This document shows positions 41,272-50,651 of a stretch of 64,000 nucleotides of DNA, piece after piece. Position 1 is the first letter of the stretch. Every line of letters starts with the position of its first letter. The notes under the pieces are model-generated. The model saw nothing but the letters and a program-made list of their open reading frames with translations. It ran no database searches and was not told where the DNA came from. The position numbers and the translations under genes are program-made. Source of the DNA: Lachnospiraceae bacterium (GTDB lineage Bacteria; Bacillota; Clostridia; Lachnospirales; Lachnospiraceae); NCBI GenBank assembly GCA_910575035.1, contig CAJTDL010000019.1, positions 1 to 64,000 on the forward strand. The letters run 5' to 3'.

Positions 41272-43789
41272 AGGCTTGGTCAAGGCAATTGTATTGGTTA
41301 GTGTAATGGTGGTGACGGTGCTGGTGATGATGGGCATTGCCCAGCCCAGCAGCGCGGATTTAACGTCTGAGATGACGCCGGCTACCCTGCCTCTGGTTTA
41401 TATGAAGCCAGAGGGCAGGCTGGTGAATGAGCTGTATGGGTATCGGGAAGAAATGGATATTGGTACAATGCGGGATACCATTACGCCATTGGCAGATGAT
41501 CTGTCCCTGCCAGTCGTGGTGAAGCCCTATGAAAATGCTATTGAGGGTATTTCCTATAAGGTGCGTACCCTGGAAGAAGGGCGTTTGATCGAGGATGGGG
41601 AGGTGCAGGGCGATTCCGAGGAAAATGGGGAGCTTGCCTTTACGCTGCAGTTCCAAAATATCTTGGAAGAAGGCAGGGAGTATATGCTGCTGCTGACCCT
41701 TGCCTGCAATGGGGAGCCGGTCAACTACTATACCAGGATTGCCCAGATGGAAGGTTGCTATATGAAGGAATCTTTGGATTTTGCCCTGGATTTTCATGAG
41801 CAGACCTTTGCGAAGCCTCAGGCGGATGGCCTTGCCACCTATTTGGAGCCAGACAGCTTAGAGGATAATACCACATTGCAGAAGGTGACGATCCATTCCA
41901 GCCTGAAACAGGTTTGCTGGGCCGATTTTGAGGGAGAGCGGCTGGAAATGCCAGTGCCTTCGATTAAGGAAATGGGCAGCTATTTTAATTCCATTGTACT
42001 GAAATATGTGCTGACCTCAGCAGGGGAGAATGGCGAGGTGGAATACTATAATGTGGAAGAATATTACCGCCTGCGTTACAACAGCCAAAACAGCAGGATG
42101 TACCTGCTCAATTATGAGAGAACCATGAACCAGATTTTCCGGGGCGAAAATGGGATGGTTGCCAAGGGCAAGCTGCAGTTGGGCATCTGCTCCCCTGAGG
42201 TGGAATATAAATCCAATGAAAAGGGGGACATGCTGGGGTTTGTACAGGAAGGGGAGCTTTGGGGATACCACAAGGACAGCCATCGTTTTTCCAAGATATT
42301 CAGCTTCCGCAGCCAGGAAGGGATTTCCAGCCGGGACAACCATGACAGCCATGAGATCCGCATTATGAAGGTGGACGAAAAGGGGGATATGGATTTTGTG
42401 GTTTATGGCTATATGAATCGGGGTGTCCATGAAGGGCAGACTGGAATCGGAGTATTCCACTATGACAATGCAGGAAATGCCATTGAAGAAACGCTTTTTA
42501 TCCCTTCTGACAAATCCTATAACATGCTGAAGGCAGACTGGGGAGACCTGTTTTATGTAAGCGGTCAGCAGATGTTTTATTTGCTGGCAGGAAATAAGCT
42601 TTATGGCATTGACCTGGAATCCTGGGAAGTGAAGGAAATGATCCAGGGGCTGTTGCCAGGCAGCTATGCCGTATCCAGCGAGGGCAGGTTTCTGGCATGG
42701 CAGGAGGATGCGCCTGAGGGAAGATCCCATACCCTGAAGGTCATGGATTTGGAAGGGGAAAAGGAGCGTTCCATTAAGGGGGAAGGGCAGGAGTGCCTAA
42801 AGCCCATTGGATTTGTGGAAAGTGATTTTGTCTATGGCATTGCCAGGGCAGAGGATGTGGATACAGATGCTGCAGGGAATGACCGATTTCCTATGTATAG
42901 GGTGATAATCCAGGATCAGAATGCAAATGTGGTAAAGGATTACCAGAAGGAGGGCTTTTATATCACAAAGGCCTATGTGGAAAAGGACGCTATTTTCCTC
43001 AATCGGGAAGTAAGGGTTGAGGGCGGATATCGGAGCGCTGACCAGGATACCATAAAAAGCCAGCAGCTGGAGGATAAAGAAATCACAGTGGAAACCTTCC
43101 AAACTGCCCAAAAGCAAAGGCAGGTGCAGCTTGCCCTTTCAGGCACCAGCGAGGAGGAAGGCAGTAAATCCCGTGTCCTGGTACCGCGGGAAATTGTACT
43201 GAAGGAGCAGAGGAACGTGGAGCTGGACGCCGAAGAAACAGGGGGAAAATATTATGTTTACAATGCAGGGAAAATTATACTGTCTACACCTTCTGCAGCA
43301 GAGGCGATCCTGAAAGCAGATGAAAACCGCAGCGTGGTCATTGGGCAGGGGCAGAAATACATTTGGTCCCGGGGACGAAACAGCAGCCAGCCTGTTATCG
43401 GCACAGAGACATTGGATATCACAGGCTTAGGGGAAAATTCCCTGGCGCGCTGCCTGACCTACCTGCTCAATGCCAAAGGCATCAGCCTGGATGTAGAAGG
43501 CCTGCTGGCACAGGGAGAGACGCCGAAGCAGATTTTAGAAGAAACTTTTTCAGGGCAGAATGTGATGGATCTGACAGGATGCACTGTGGAACAGGTGCTG
43601 TATTATGTAAGCCTGGGTACGCCTGTCCTGGCTATGGTAAATCAGGATGCGCTGCTGATTGTTGGCTTTGACGAGCACAATACCATTCTGTATGACCCGG
43701 TGATCAATCAGGTGAAGCGGATGGGCCTGCAGGACAGCAACGACCTCTTTCACGCAGCAGGGAATGTGTTCTTAGGGTATATGGAATAA
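41264..43789 (+). CDS. Membrane-anchored extracellular protein with a C39-like C-terminal domain
   Basis: The 842-residue protein has one N-terminal membrane helix (IVLVSVMVVTVLVMMG) and a long extracellular region. The middle (about 270-520) shows beta-propeller-like strands (DSHEIRIMKVDEKGDMDFVV, KLYGIDLESWEVKE, YAVSSEGRFLAW). The C-terminal 110 residues resemble a C39-type cysteine-peptidase fold (NSLARCLTYLL, then VSLGTPVLAMVNQDALLIVG and ILYDP). The catalytic His normally just before the VVxxG strand is replaced (QDALLIVG), so it is probably not an active peptidase. ATG 41264 overlaps the methyltransferase stop (ATGCGTAA); ATG 41243 is possible. Confidence 0.68.
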   Translation: MRKGLVKAIVLVSVMVVTVLVMMGIAQPSSADLTSEMTPATLPLVYMKPEGRLVNELYGYREEMDIGTMRDTITPLADDLSLPVVVKPYENAIEGISYKVRTLEEGRLIEDGEVQGDSEENGELAFTLQFQNILEEGREYMLLLTLACNGEPVNYYTRIAQMEGCYMKESLDFALDFHEQTFAKPQADGLATYLEPDSLEDNTTLQKVTIHSSLKQVCWADFEGERLEMPVPSIKEMGSYFNSIVLKYVLTSAGENGEVEYYNVEEYYRLRYNSQNSRMYLLNYERTMNQIFRGENGMVAKGKLQLGICSPEVEYKSNEKGDMLGFVQEGELWGYHKDSHRFSKIFSFRSQEGISSRDNHDSHEIRIMKVDEKGDMDFVVYGYMNRGVHEGQTGIGVFHYDNAGNAIEETLFIPSDKSYNMLKADWGDLFYVSGQQMFYLLAGNKLYGIDLESWEVKEMIQGLLPGSYAVSSEGRFLAWQEDAPEGRSHTLKVMDLEGEKERSIKGEGQECLKPIGFVESDFVYGIARAEDVDTDAAGNDRFPMYRVIIQDQNANVVKDYQKEGFYITKAYVEKDAIFLNREVRVEGGYRSADQDTIKSQQLEDKEITVETFQTAQKQRQVQLALSGTSEEEGSKSRVLVPREIVLKEQRNVELDAEETGGKYYVYNAGKIILSTPSAAEAILKADENRSVVIGQGQKYIWSRGRNSSQPVIGTETLDITGLGENSLARCLTYLLNAKGISLDVEGLLAQGETPKQILEETFSGQNVMDLTGCTVEQVLYYVSLGTPVLAMVNQDALLIVGFDEHNTILYDPVINQVKRMGLQDSNDLFHAAGNVFLGYME

Positions 43790-43928
43790 GCTTATTTTTC
43801 AGGCAGATTGAATCAGCCGCGCCATAAAGTTTTTGGGATGATTTACCGAAATATTAAACATCGGAAAATCAGTTGAAATATTCGGCACATTGTGTGCTGA
43901 ATGGACAGAAGGGGAACGAGGCGCAGAC

Positions 43929-46900
43929 ATGAATATACGAGTAGACGATACAAATATAATGGAGGTCACCCAGACCAACAGCAAAGTAGAGATCAAAGGA
44001 AATGTTGCTGTTATGACAGAGGAGGCTACCACCCGTCAGGTAGAGGCATCAACTGGGAAGGCGGTTTCTGTACAGCAGACTAAGGTGGAGACGCCCTTTC
44101 TTCCAGAGGAAACCCAGATGGAAAAGATTCAGCAGGCAGCCCAACAGGAAGAACTGCAGCTGTTCAAGAAGAAGCTGGAAGCTGTCAGCAACACTGCATC
44201 AGAACAGGACTGCAGCCAACTGGAAGAGGATGGTTTCTCCCTTGGCGGCACAGAGGTAGACACCATTGTTACTGAAATGGATAAGATTAAAATGGAGCTG
44301 GCTCAGGCAGGGGCGGATATCAGTATTTTTGGCGATAGCCTAAGCAGCCAGCAGTTAGAGGAGATGGCAGGCAATACGGCTCTGGCCAATCAGTTGGAAT
44401 CTGCTATCAAGCAGGCAGATTTGCCAGTTACAGAGGAAAACCTGTCTGCTTGCCAGGAAACCCTCAGTCAGGCTTCCAATTTGACGAACTGCACCCCGGA
44501 AGCGGTAAAATTCATGGTGGAGCATGAGCTTCCCCCCACAGTGGAGAATCTTTACAAGGCGCAGCACAGTACCAGCGGCATTCCCCATGCAGCGCCTCCC
44601 AGCGTGCCAATGGATGATAGTTTAAAAGCCCAGGTAGAGCAAGTTATTGCCCAGGCAGGCCTTACAGCAGACGGGACTTCCCTGGCGTACAGCCAATGGA
44701 TGCTGGACAATCAGCTCCCGCTGACAGCGGAGAACCTGAAATATGCTGTAGATTTGCAGAATATGCAGCTGCCGCCAGCGCAGGAACAGGTGATTGAGGC
44801 GATGGCAGCTGCCATTGCAGAGGGCAGCCGTCCAAAGGATGCTGTCATTTTAGATGGTTATAGTTTTACAGACCGCGCCCAACAGGCAATGGACACCATT
44901 GCCCAGGCAACGGATGCCCAGGTGTGGACAGTACTGGATAAAGGGCTTCCCCTTACGGTTGGGAGCCTGCAAGCTGTTCAGAACGCTTTCCCGAGCGGCC
45001 AGGAATCCGCAGTATCCGAAAGCGCCCAGCCGGTTCCTGTTTCAAGTACAGTGAATCCAGAAGCGGCGTCAGCTGCCGGACAGACGGAGCCTGTTTCAGG
45101 CACAGACGCCGCATCGGATGTATCGGGCACGTCCGGCCAGGAAGCCGCCGCAGGATACAGCAGTGAGGAGCTTCGTTTTATTACGGCAAAGCGCCAGCTT
45201 GAGGAAGCCAGGCTGATCATGACTGTCCAGGCAAATTATGCTTTGCTCAAACGGGGTATTTCTATTGAAACGAAGCCTTTAGAGGATTTAGTGGCAGAGC
45301 TGAAGGCATTGGAAGAGGATTATTACAAGAACCTCCTTTCCCAAAATGGCATTCCTGCCACAGAGGAAGCCACAGGGGCTTTTGCCAATACCATCAGCAA
45401 GGCCAGGGAGCTGCAGGCAGCCCCGGCCTATATCTTGGGCAATATCCGCCCGGAGTCTGACTCCCTGGAGGCGATCCATGAGGCTGGCATGGCCAGCCAG
45501 GCAGAGCTGGAGCGGGCAGGGGAAGCCTATGATACGCTGAAGACGGAACCCAGGGCTGACCTTGGCGATTCCATCCAGAAGGCCTTCCAAAATGTAGATG
45601 ACATCCTGAAGGACTTAGGGTTGGAGCCCACAGAGCCCAATCAGCGTGCTGTCCGTATCCTGGCATACAACCAAATGGAGATCACCGAGCCTTCCATTGC
45701 CCAGATCAAAGCTGTTGACCAAAAGGTGCAGAATCTGTTCCAAAACCTGTCTCCTGCTGTAGTAATGGAAATGATCCGTGAGGGGAGCAACCCCTTAGGG
45801 ATGAGCGTAGACCAGATTAATGCCAAAGCGGAAGAGATCAAGTCCCGCATAGATGGAGAGGGCGAAGAAAAGTTCAGCAAATTCCTGTATAAACTGGAGC
45901 AGCGCCAGGAGATTACCCAGCAGGAACGCGACGGCTATATTGGCATTTACCGCCTGCTGCGCCAAATCGACAAAACAGACGGAGCCGTAGTAGGGGCTTT
46001 AGTCCGCCAGGGAGCCGACCTGACCATGAAAAATCTCTTGTCCGCTGTAAGGACACGCCAAAACGCCGGCATCAACGTATCCATAGATGAGAGCTTTGGC
46101 GAAGCAGAAGAGCTTCGATCCCGTGATCTGAGCATTTCCCAGCAGATCGAAGCTGCTTACCAGACAGACTGCGCCAAGGAGGCCTTTGGCAGGGTAACCC
46201 CTGAGGGGCTCCAGCAAGCCCAGGCACAAGGGGATGTCACCCAGATGACCCCCGAGGAGCTGCTCTGGCAGCTGCGCCAGGCTGAGGCGGATACTTCCAC
46301 GGAACAGTCCTACTATCAGGAACAGCTGCGGGAATTTTCCCATGCCAAAGAAGCTGAAGCCCAGATCCTCCAAATGCTGTCCAGCCATGACATACCTGTT
46401 ACGGCTTACAACATTTTGGCGGCCAGCCGCCTGGCAGAGGGGCGCAATGTTTTCAAGTCCCTTTTTTCCCATGAGGATTTGAACCAGGAGATTGATTTGG
46501 AGGAGGTAAAAGCCGATATTCTGGAGAAGTTTGCTGAGGCCGTCAAAACCCCGGAGGAAATGGCAGAAGCCCAGGAAAAGCTTGCTGAGGTTGCAGAAAA
46601 TGTTATGAAGACCATGATCGAATCCCCAGATATCCGCAATATGGATATCCGGGAAATGAGGATTATGCGCCAGCAGATTGAGCTTGGCACCCGCCTCTCC
46701 AAAGAAGAAACTTATGCGATTCCTGTATTGGTGGCAGACGAGTTAACAAACGTCCAGCTAAAGATTGTCCGCGGCAAAAAGGAACGCGGCAAGCTGGATA
46801 TTATCTTTGACTCACCTAAGCTGGGCAAAGTGGCCGCTAATTTCCAGGTACAGCCGGATTCTGTTAAGGCTTACATAGTTTCTGATTCCCGCCAGACGGC

Positions 46901-47144
46901 AGATGCTTTACGCGCCCAGGAGGACAGCCTGCGCCAGCGTTTTGGCTTTTTGGATGGGGAGGATTTCCATTGGGAAATGAATGTGGTGTATAGTGATCAT
47001 GTGGATTTATCACATTTTGTGTCTGCAGAGAGGAATGATCCCTCCCAACAGGATAAGGAAAGCGATGCTTACCAGGTGCAGACAAAATCATTGTATGGGA
47101 TGGCGAAGGCATTTTTGGAGGAAGTAAAGCATATGGAGCCTTAA
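43929..47144 (+). CDS. Large DUF6240-type protein with a FliK-like C-terminus
   Basis: The 1071-residue, mostly helical protein has no signal peptide. Its first half contains at least four repeats of the form LP(V/P/L)T-x-ENL (LPVTEENL, LPPTVENL, LPLTAENL, LPLTVGSL), each followed by a helix, then an Ala/Ser/Thr/Pro-rich linker (about 365-410) and further helices. The end (about 930-1040) reads NVQLKIVRGKKERGKLDIIF, LGKVAANFQVQPDSVKAYIV and LRAQEDSLRQRFGF, the strand-helix pattern of the FliK hook-length domain. It directly precedes flagellin and fliS. A hook-length or export-control role is inferred. ATG 43929 is preceded by a weak purine-rich SD. Confidence 0.7.
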   Translation: MNIRVDDTNIMEVTQTNSKVEIKGNVAVMTEEATTRQVEASTGKAVSVQQTKVETPFLPEETQMEKIQQAAQQEELQLFKKKLEAVSNTASEQDCSQLEEDGFSLGGTEVDTIVTEMDKIKMELAQAGADISIFGDSLSSQQLEEMAGNTALANQLESAIKQADLPVTEENLSACQETLSQASNLTNCTPEAVKFMVEHELPPTVENLYKAQHSTSGIPHAAPPSVPMDDSLKAQVEQVIAQAGLTADGTSLAYSQWMLDNQLPLTAENLKYAVDLQNMQLPPAQEQVIEAMAAAIAEGSRPKDAVILDGYSFTDRAQQAMDTIAQATDAQVWTVLDKGLPLTVGSLQAVQNAFPSGQESAVSESAQPVPVSSTVNPEAASAAGQTEPVSGTDAASDVSGTSGQEAAAGYSSEELRFITAKRQLEEARLIMTVQANYALLKRGISIETKPLEDLVAELKALEEDYYKNLLSQNGIPATEEATGAFANTISKARELQAAPAYILGNIRPESDSLEAIHEAGMASQAELERAGEAYDTLKTEPRADLGDSIQKAFQNVDDILKDLGLEPTEPNQRAVRILAYNQMEITEPSIAQIKAVDQKVQNLFQNLSPAVVMEMIREGSNPLGMSVDQINAKAEEIKSRIDGEGEEKFSKFLYKLEQRQEITQQERDGYIGIYRLLRQIDKTDGAVVGALVRQGADLTMKNLLSAVRTRQNAGINVSIDESFGEAEELRSRDLSISQQIEAAYQTDCAKEAFGRVTPEGLQQAQAQGDVTQMTPEELLWQLRQAEADTSTEQSYYQEQLREFSHAKEAEAQILQMLSSHDIPVTAYNILAASRLAEGRNVFKSLFSHEDLNQEIDLEEVKADILEKFAEAVKTPEEMAEAQEKLAEVAENVMKTMIESPDIRNMDIREMRIMRQQIELGTRLSKEETYAIPVLVADELTNVQLKIVRGKKERGKLDIIFDSPKLGKVAANFQVQPDSVKAYIVSDSRQTADALRAQEDSLRQRFGFLDGEDFHWEMNVVYSDHVDLSHFVSAERNDPSQQDKESDAYQVQTKSLYGMAKAFLEEVKHMEP

Positions 47145-47333
47145 AAGGCGTGTCCTTGGCTCCCCCAAAGGCTGCCCCCATTCCCAATGGCGTTTGGGTA
47201 TCTGTCCCCCACCCCTTAGAAAATAAGCCAACCCAAGGAAGAACCGGCTTATCCCTTTCGGCAAGGATGCCACAACCCCAAAAATACGCTCTCTGCCCGA
47301 GGCAGGGGCAATTTATAAGGAAAGGTGCATATC

Positions 47334-48782
47334 ATGAAAATCAATCACAATATGTCGGCAATCATTGCCAATAAGAAATTATTAATCACGGATAACAACG
47401 TGGCAGACTCCATTGAACGCCTCTCCACAGGCCTTCGGATCAACCGTGCTTCCGATGATGCAGCCGGTATGGCTATTGCCAGCAAAATGCGTACCCAGAT
47501 CAGAGGCTTAAACCAGGCTTCCCGTAATGCTTCAGATGGAATTTCCGTTCTGGATACAGCAGACGGTGCCCTGAACGAAGTGCATGCCATGCTCCAAAGG
47601 ATGCGTGAGCTGTCTGTCCAGGCTGCCAATGAGACAAATATGCCAGATGACCTGGAGGCAATTCAGGCGGAGATTTCCTCCCTGCGGGATGAAATTGACC
47701 GTGTTTCCCGTGACACGGAATTTAATACGAAGATGCTTTTAGACGGTACATTAGATCAGCGCGTATACCCGGATAACCGTGGCATTACCCGGATTGATAT
47801 TTCAGATGCCGTAACTTCTAACCTCTACACTGTCAATATTTCTGCTGATGCAAAGCATGCCGTGCTAGAGGGTACACAGCAGATTGGGGCTGATGCAGTG
47901 GTTCCCACAGGGGCGGCTGGAAAAGTAGTGATCAATGGCGTGGAAGTAAAGATTGAAGAAGGTGAGACATTTACCCAGGTTTACGATAAATTGCGTGAGG
48001 GCGCAGAACGGGGAGAGGTGAATCTGATTGTAACCAATAGCCGGGGGCCGGGAAACGGCTTGCCAGAGAATGAAGGGTATGAGCTTGTGGATGCTTCCCA
48101 AGGCGGCTATTTGGTGTTTTTGTCAGATGAGTACGGCAGCTCTTCCTCTGTGCATGTACAGTGTGATAATGCCAATCTGGCTGACTTCCTTGGGATTGAT
48201 CTGGATCAGGAGGAAATTGGCGCAGATGTGGAGGTTTCTTTCGGAAGGAATGACGTGGGATTTGGCAGCCAGGCTACGATCCAGACAGATGGGAATTATG
48301 TATCCATTTCAGACAGAAGCGGGTTCAAAATGAAATTTGAAGTGGTGCCAGGCACATCTGGGGATGTGAACCTGGATGTTACAAGTATTGGGACTATGAC
48401 CATGCAGATTGGTGCAAATGAGAATCAGACGGTGGAAGTGCGGATTCCAGAGATTTCTTCCAAGACACTTTATATTGATAAAATTAATGTCTGCACAGTG
48501 AAGGGCGCAGATCGGGCTATTTCTGCTTTGGATAATGCCATCGCCAAGGTAAGCGAGGTGCGTTCCAGCATTGGCGCATACCAAAACCGCCTGGATTATG
48601 CAGTCAGCAGTTTGGACGCCACCGGGCAGAATATGACACAGGCATTATCGCGTATTGAGGATGTGGATATGGCGGCAGAAATGACAGAGTATACGAAATA
48701 CAATGTCCTTTCCCAGGCTGCAACCTCTGTCCTTGCCCAGGCAAATGACATTCCGCAGCAGGTTCTGCAGCTTCTGCAGTAG
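47334..48782 (+). CDS. hag: Flagellin (main filament protein)
   Basis: The 482-residue protein has canonical flagellin ends: MKINHNMSAIIAN, RLSTGLRINRASDDAAGMAI and MRELSVQAANETN at the front, and a C-terminus with RIEDVDMAAEMTEYTKYNVL and VLAQANDIPQQVLQLLQ. The central 200 residues (about 145-350) form a variable surface region. The AAGGAAAGG SD sets the ATG at 47334. I saw no clear sigma-28 promoter in the 189 bases upstream; an ATAAGCC/GGCTTAT hairpin (47223-47252) lies there. fliS follows 10 bases after the stop. It contrasts with the shorter flagellin-like protein at 11268, which lacks the normal end. Confidence 0.95.
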   Translation: MKINHNMSAIIANKKLLITDNNVADSIERLSTGLRINRASDDAAGMAIASKMRTQIRGLNQASRNASDGISVLDTADGALNEVHAMLQRMRELSVQAANETNMPDDLEAIQAEISSLRDEIDRVSRDTEFNTKMLLDGTLDQRVYPDNRGITRIDISDAVTSNLYTVNISADAKHAVLEGTQQIGADAVVPTGAAGKVVINGVEVKIEEGETFTQVYDKLREGAERGEVNLIVTNSRGPGNGLPENEGYELVDASQGGYLVFLSDEYGSSSSVHVQCDNANLADFLGIDLDQEEIGADVEVSFGRNDVGFGSQATIQTDGNYVSISDRSGFKMKFEVVPGTSGDVNLDVTSIGTMTMQIGANENQTVEVRIPEISSKTLYIDKINVCTVKGADRAISALDNAIAKVSEVRSSIGAYQNRLDYAVSSLDATGQNMTQALSRIEDVDMAAEMTEYTKYNVLSQAATSVLAQANDIPQQVLQLLQ

Positions 48783-48792
48783 GAGGGCTTCT

Positions 48793-49266
48793 ATGACACA
48801 GGAAAAGAAGCAGGAATTTACCCGCAGGCTGAGCTGCTGCAACCGGGGCGGCATGGTGGTGGTTATGTATGATATCCTGTTTGCTTACTTGGACGACGCA
48901 GAAACATCCCATGCAGAAGATTACGATACGTTCAAAAGTTCTGTAGGGAAAGCGCAGCAAGTGATCAGGAGACTCATGGATGACCTGGATTTCACCTATC
49001 CCATTGCAGGCAGCCTGTACGGGGAATATCAGTTTGTAAATAAGCATCTGTCACTGGCAGTATGCAAAAATGACGTGCAGAATGTCCGGGATGCCCAAAG
49101 GGTTTTAAAAAACCTTTACGAAGGCTTTGTGGAAGCGGCGCGCCAAGATGCCTCAGAGCCTCTGATGCAGCACGCCCAGCAGGTGGTGGCAGGCATGACC
49201 TACCAGAAGGGAAGCCTGACAGAAACCCTTCAAGGTTCTGAGAGTTCCAGGGGATTTTTGGCATAA
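48793..49266 (+). CDS. fliS: Flagellin export chaperone FliS
   Basis: The 157-residue helical protein (MTQEKKQEFTRRLSCCNRGG, then VVMYDILFAYLDDAE and FVNKHLSLAVCKNDV) matches FliS, which binds the flagellin C-terminus and keeps it unfolded for export. AGGAGGG precedes the ATG at 48793. It is coupled to the flagellin gene and its last 37 bases overlap the convergent DUF2508 gene. Confidence 0.85.
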   Translation: MTQEKKQEFTRRLSCCNRGGMVVVMYDILFAYLDDAETSHAEDYDTFKSSVGKAQQVIRRLMDDLDFTYPIAGSLYGEYQFVNKHLSLAVCKNDVQNVRDAQRVLKNLYEGFVEAARQDASEPLMQHAQQVVAGMTYQKGSLTETLQGSESSRGFLA

Positions 49267-49487
49267 GGGGCATCTGGATTGAGCTGCTTTGCCTTTGTCA
49301 GCAGGAATTTGTAGCGCATTTGCAAAGCATTGACCTGATAGATACAGCAGTCAATCAGGTCTGGCTCCATGGCATTTTGGAAATTATCATAGGCAAGGGC
49401 CAGATCATATCTGGCCTTTTCCAGTTCCTCTAATAGTACGGCGTAAGCGGTGCTGTGCGGCATTTGCTTTTTAATAATCTGAAACAT
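49230..49487 (-). CDS. DUF2508 (YaaL-like) small protein
   Basis: The 85-residue soluble helical protein contains LLEELEKARYDLALAYDNFQ and INALQMRYKF-type sequence (VNALQMRYKFLL), typical of DUF2508. The function is unknown; relatives often sit near bofA-like genes, as here. ATG 49487 follows AAAGGG; an in-frame TTG at 49493 is less likely. It overlaps fliS tail to tail by 37 bases. Confidence 0.78.
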   Translation of the reverse strand: MFQIIKKQMPHSTAYAVLLEELEKARYDLALAYDNFQNAMEPDLIDCCIYQVNALQMRYKFLLTKAKQLNPDAPYAKNPLELSEP

Positions 49488-49637
49488 ATGCAACCCTTTC
49501 TATTTTCTGCGGCGGTTATCAGCCTTTCTTACTTAAAGTATAAGCAGCTGATACCAAATCTATACAAAAAAAGTCATAAATATTTCCAATTTTAATATAT
49601 TTATAACATAGAAAAAGTGAAAGGCAGGGAGGGTGCC

Positions 49638-49913
49638 ATGGAAGCTTATTATGGGGTTGCAGCGATTGCCGGCATTTGCGTGGTGGTGCTTATTATGGGG
49701 ATGTTGAAACAGAAATCAGCAGGGCTTGCTGTGGCTTTCGTGCTGCGGGCTTTGGCAGGGGCAGCGGGGATCTGTATTGTAAATGAGGCTTTGGAGAGCC
49801 AGGGGATCGCAGTGGCGGCAGGGATTAATCCTGTTAGCCTTTTGACAGTCGGAACCCTTGGTATCAGCGGGTTTGCGCTGATTTATGCCATTTTGTTCTA
49901 CCGTCTGTTGTGA
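49638..49913 (+). CDS. bofA: BofA-like pro-sigma-K processing inhibitor
   Basis: The 91-residue protein has three hydrophobic segments (about 5-22, 30-50, 62-88) and the BofA pattern VLRALAGAAGICIVNEAL and GINPVSLLTVGTLGISGFAL. BofA in spore formers holds back the SpoIVFB protease until the forespore signal arrives. GGGAGGG precedes ATG 49638. The gene, next to a DUF2508 gene, hints that the host can sporulate. Confidence 0.85.
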   Translation: MEAYYGVAAIAGICVVVLIMGMLKQKSAGLAVAFVLRALAGAAGICIVNEALESQGIAVAAGINPVSLLTVGTLGISGFALIYAILFYRLL

Positions 49914-49949
49914 CATATTGCCAAAAATAAAAAAAGTGCTCCGGCCTAC

Positions 49950-49978
49950 TTTACAAAGGACAGGAATTGCTTTATAAT
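49950..49978 (+). promoter_or_regulatory. Sigma-A promoter of the Tad/Flp pilus operon
   Basis: TTTACA (49950-49955), 17-base spacer, perfect TATAAT (49973-49978). It would give a leader of about 150-180 bases before the first prepilin peptidase gene. Confidence 0.65.
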
Positions 49979-50165
49979 CCGTTTTATCAGTTGTTGTTCC
50001 TGCAAAGCCTTGGGGCAGCAAGGGGCAGGCAGAAGCAGGAATGTTTTTATACATGTGCATTTTATAAATGATTGTCTTTCATTTATTTAAGCTAGGGTAT
50101 TTTTAGGGTGTACATGGGAAGAATGGAGGTGGAACAGTGGGAATATCAGGGCAGCCATTTGCCTG

Positions 50166-50651
50166 GTGCTGTTGATTGCAGCGGCGGCAATGGATCTGAA
50201 GTGTTCTAAGATCAGTAACCGGCTGATTTTAGGCGGGTTGGCAATAGGGCTTCTCGTTCAGGCATTAGAGTCTGGAATCAGGGGAGCAGGCGTTTTTCTA
50301 ATAAGCGTTTCTATACCGGTTATCTTATTTTATCTTTTGTTTCTAATGCGTGCCCTTGGGGCAGGCGACATCAAATTGTTTTCTGTAATTGGCGGCATCT
50401 GCGGGTTTCAAATACTGTTTGTAACAGTGATAGCATCGTTTTTTGTTGGAGCATGCATGTCTTTGTGCAAGATGCTTTATCACCGCAGTCTGATTTCACG
50501 TCTTTGTGTCTTTGGGAACTATGTAAGCCAATCCCTGTCAGCAGGAAGGCTTTTAAAATATCCAAAAGAGCCGGAAGGAAAACAACATATCATTCATTTT
50601 TCAATTGCAATTTTAGTTGGATATGGAATCGCCATGGGGGTGGTTGGTTGA
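50166..50651 (+). CDS. Prepilin peptidase of the Tad locus (TadV/CpaA-like), start uncertain
   Basis: The polytopic membrane protein has both catalytic aspartates of A24 peptidases, in AAMDLKCSKISN and in ALGAGDIKLF, with hydrophobic helices between and after. The frame is open further upstream and already encodes membrane helix there (RAAICLVLLI), but no ATG exists: the first usual codon in frame is GTG 50166. A good GGAGG (50125-50129) instead points to GTG 50137 in another frame, which ends at 50175. Either an unusual start, translational recoding or a one-base error may be present. It processes the Flp pilin and pseudopilins. Confidence 0.8.
   Translation: MLLIAAAAMDLKCSKISNRLILGGLAIGLLVQALESGIRGAGVFLISVSIPVILFYLLFLMRALGAGDIKLFSVIGGICGFQILFVTVIASFFVGACMSLCKMLYHRSLISRLCVFGNYVSQSLSAGRLLKYPKEPEGKQHIIHFSIAILVGYGIAMGVVG

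Noticed and set aside
47145-47333. Sigma-28 promoter for the main flagellin
   Set aside because: No GCCGATA-type -10 was found in this gap; a promoter further upstream or a different type is likely.
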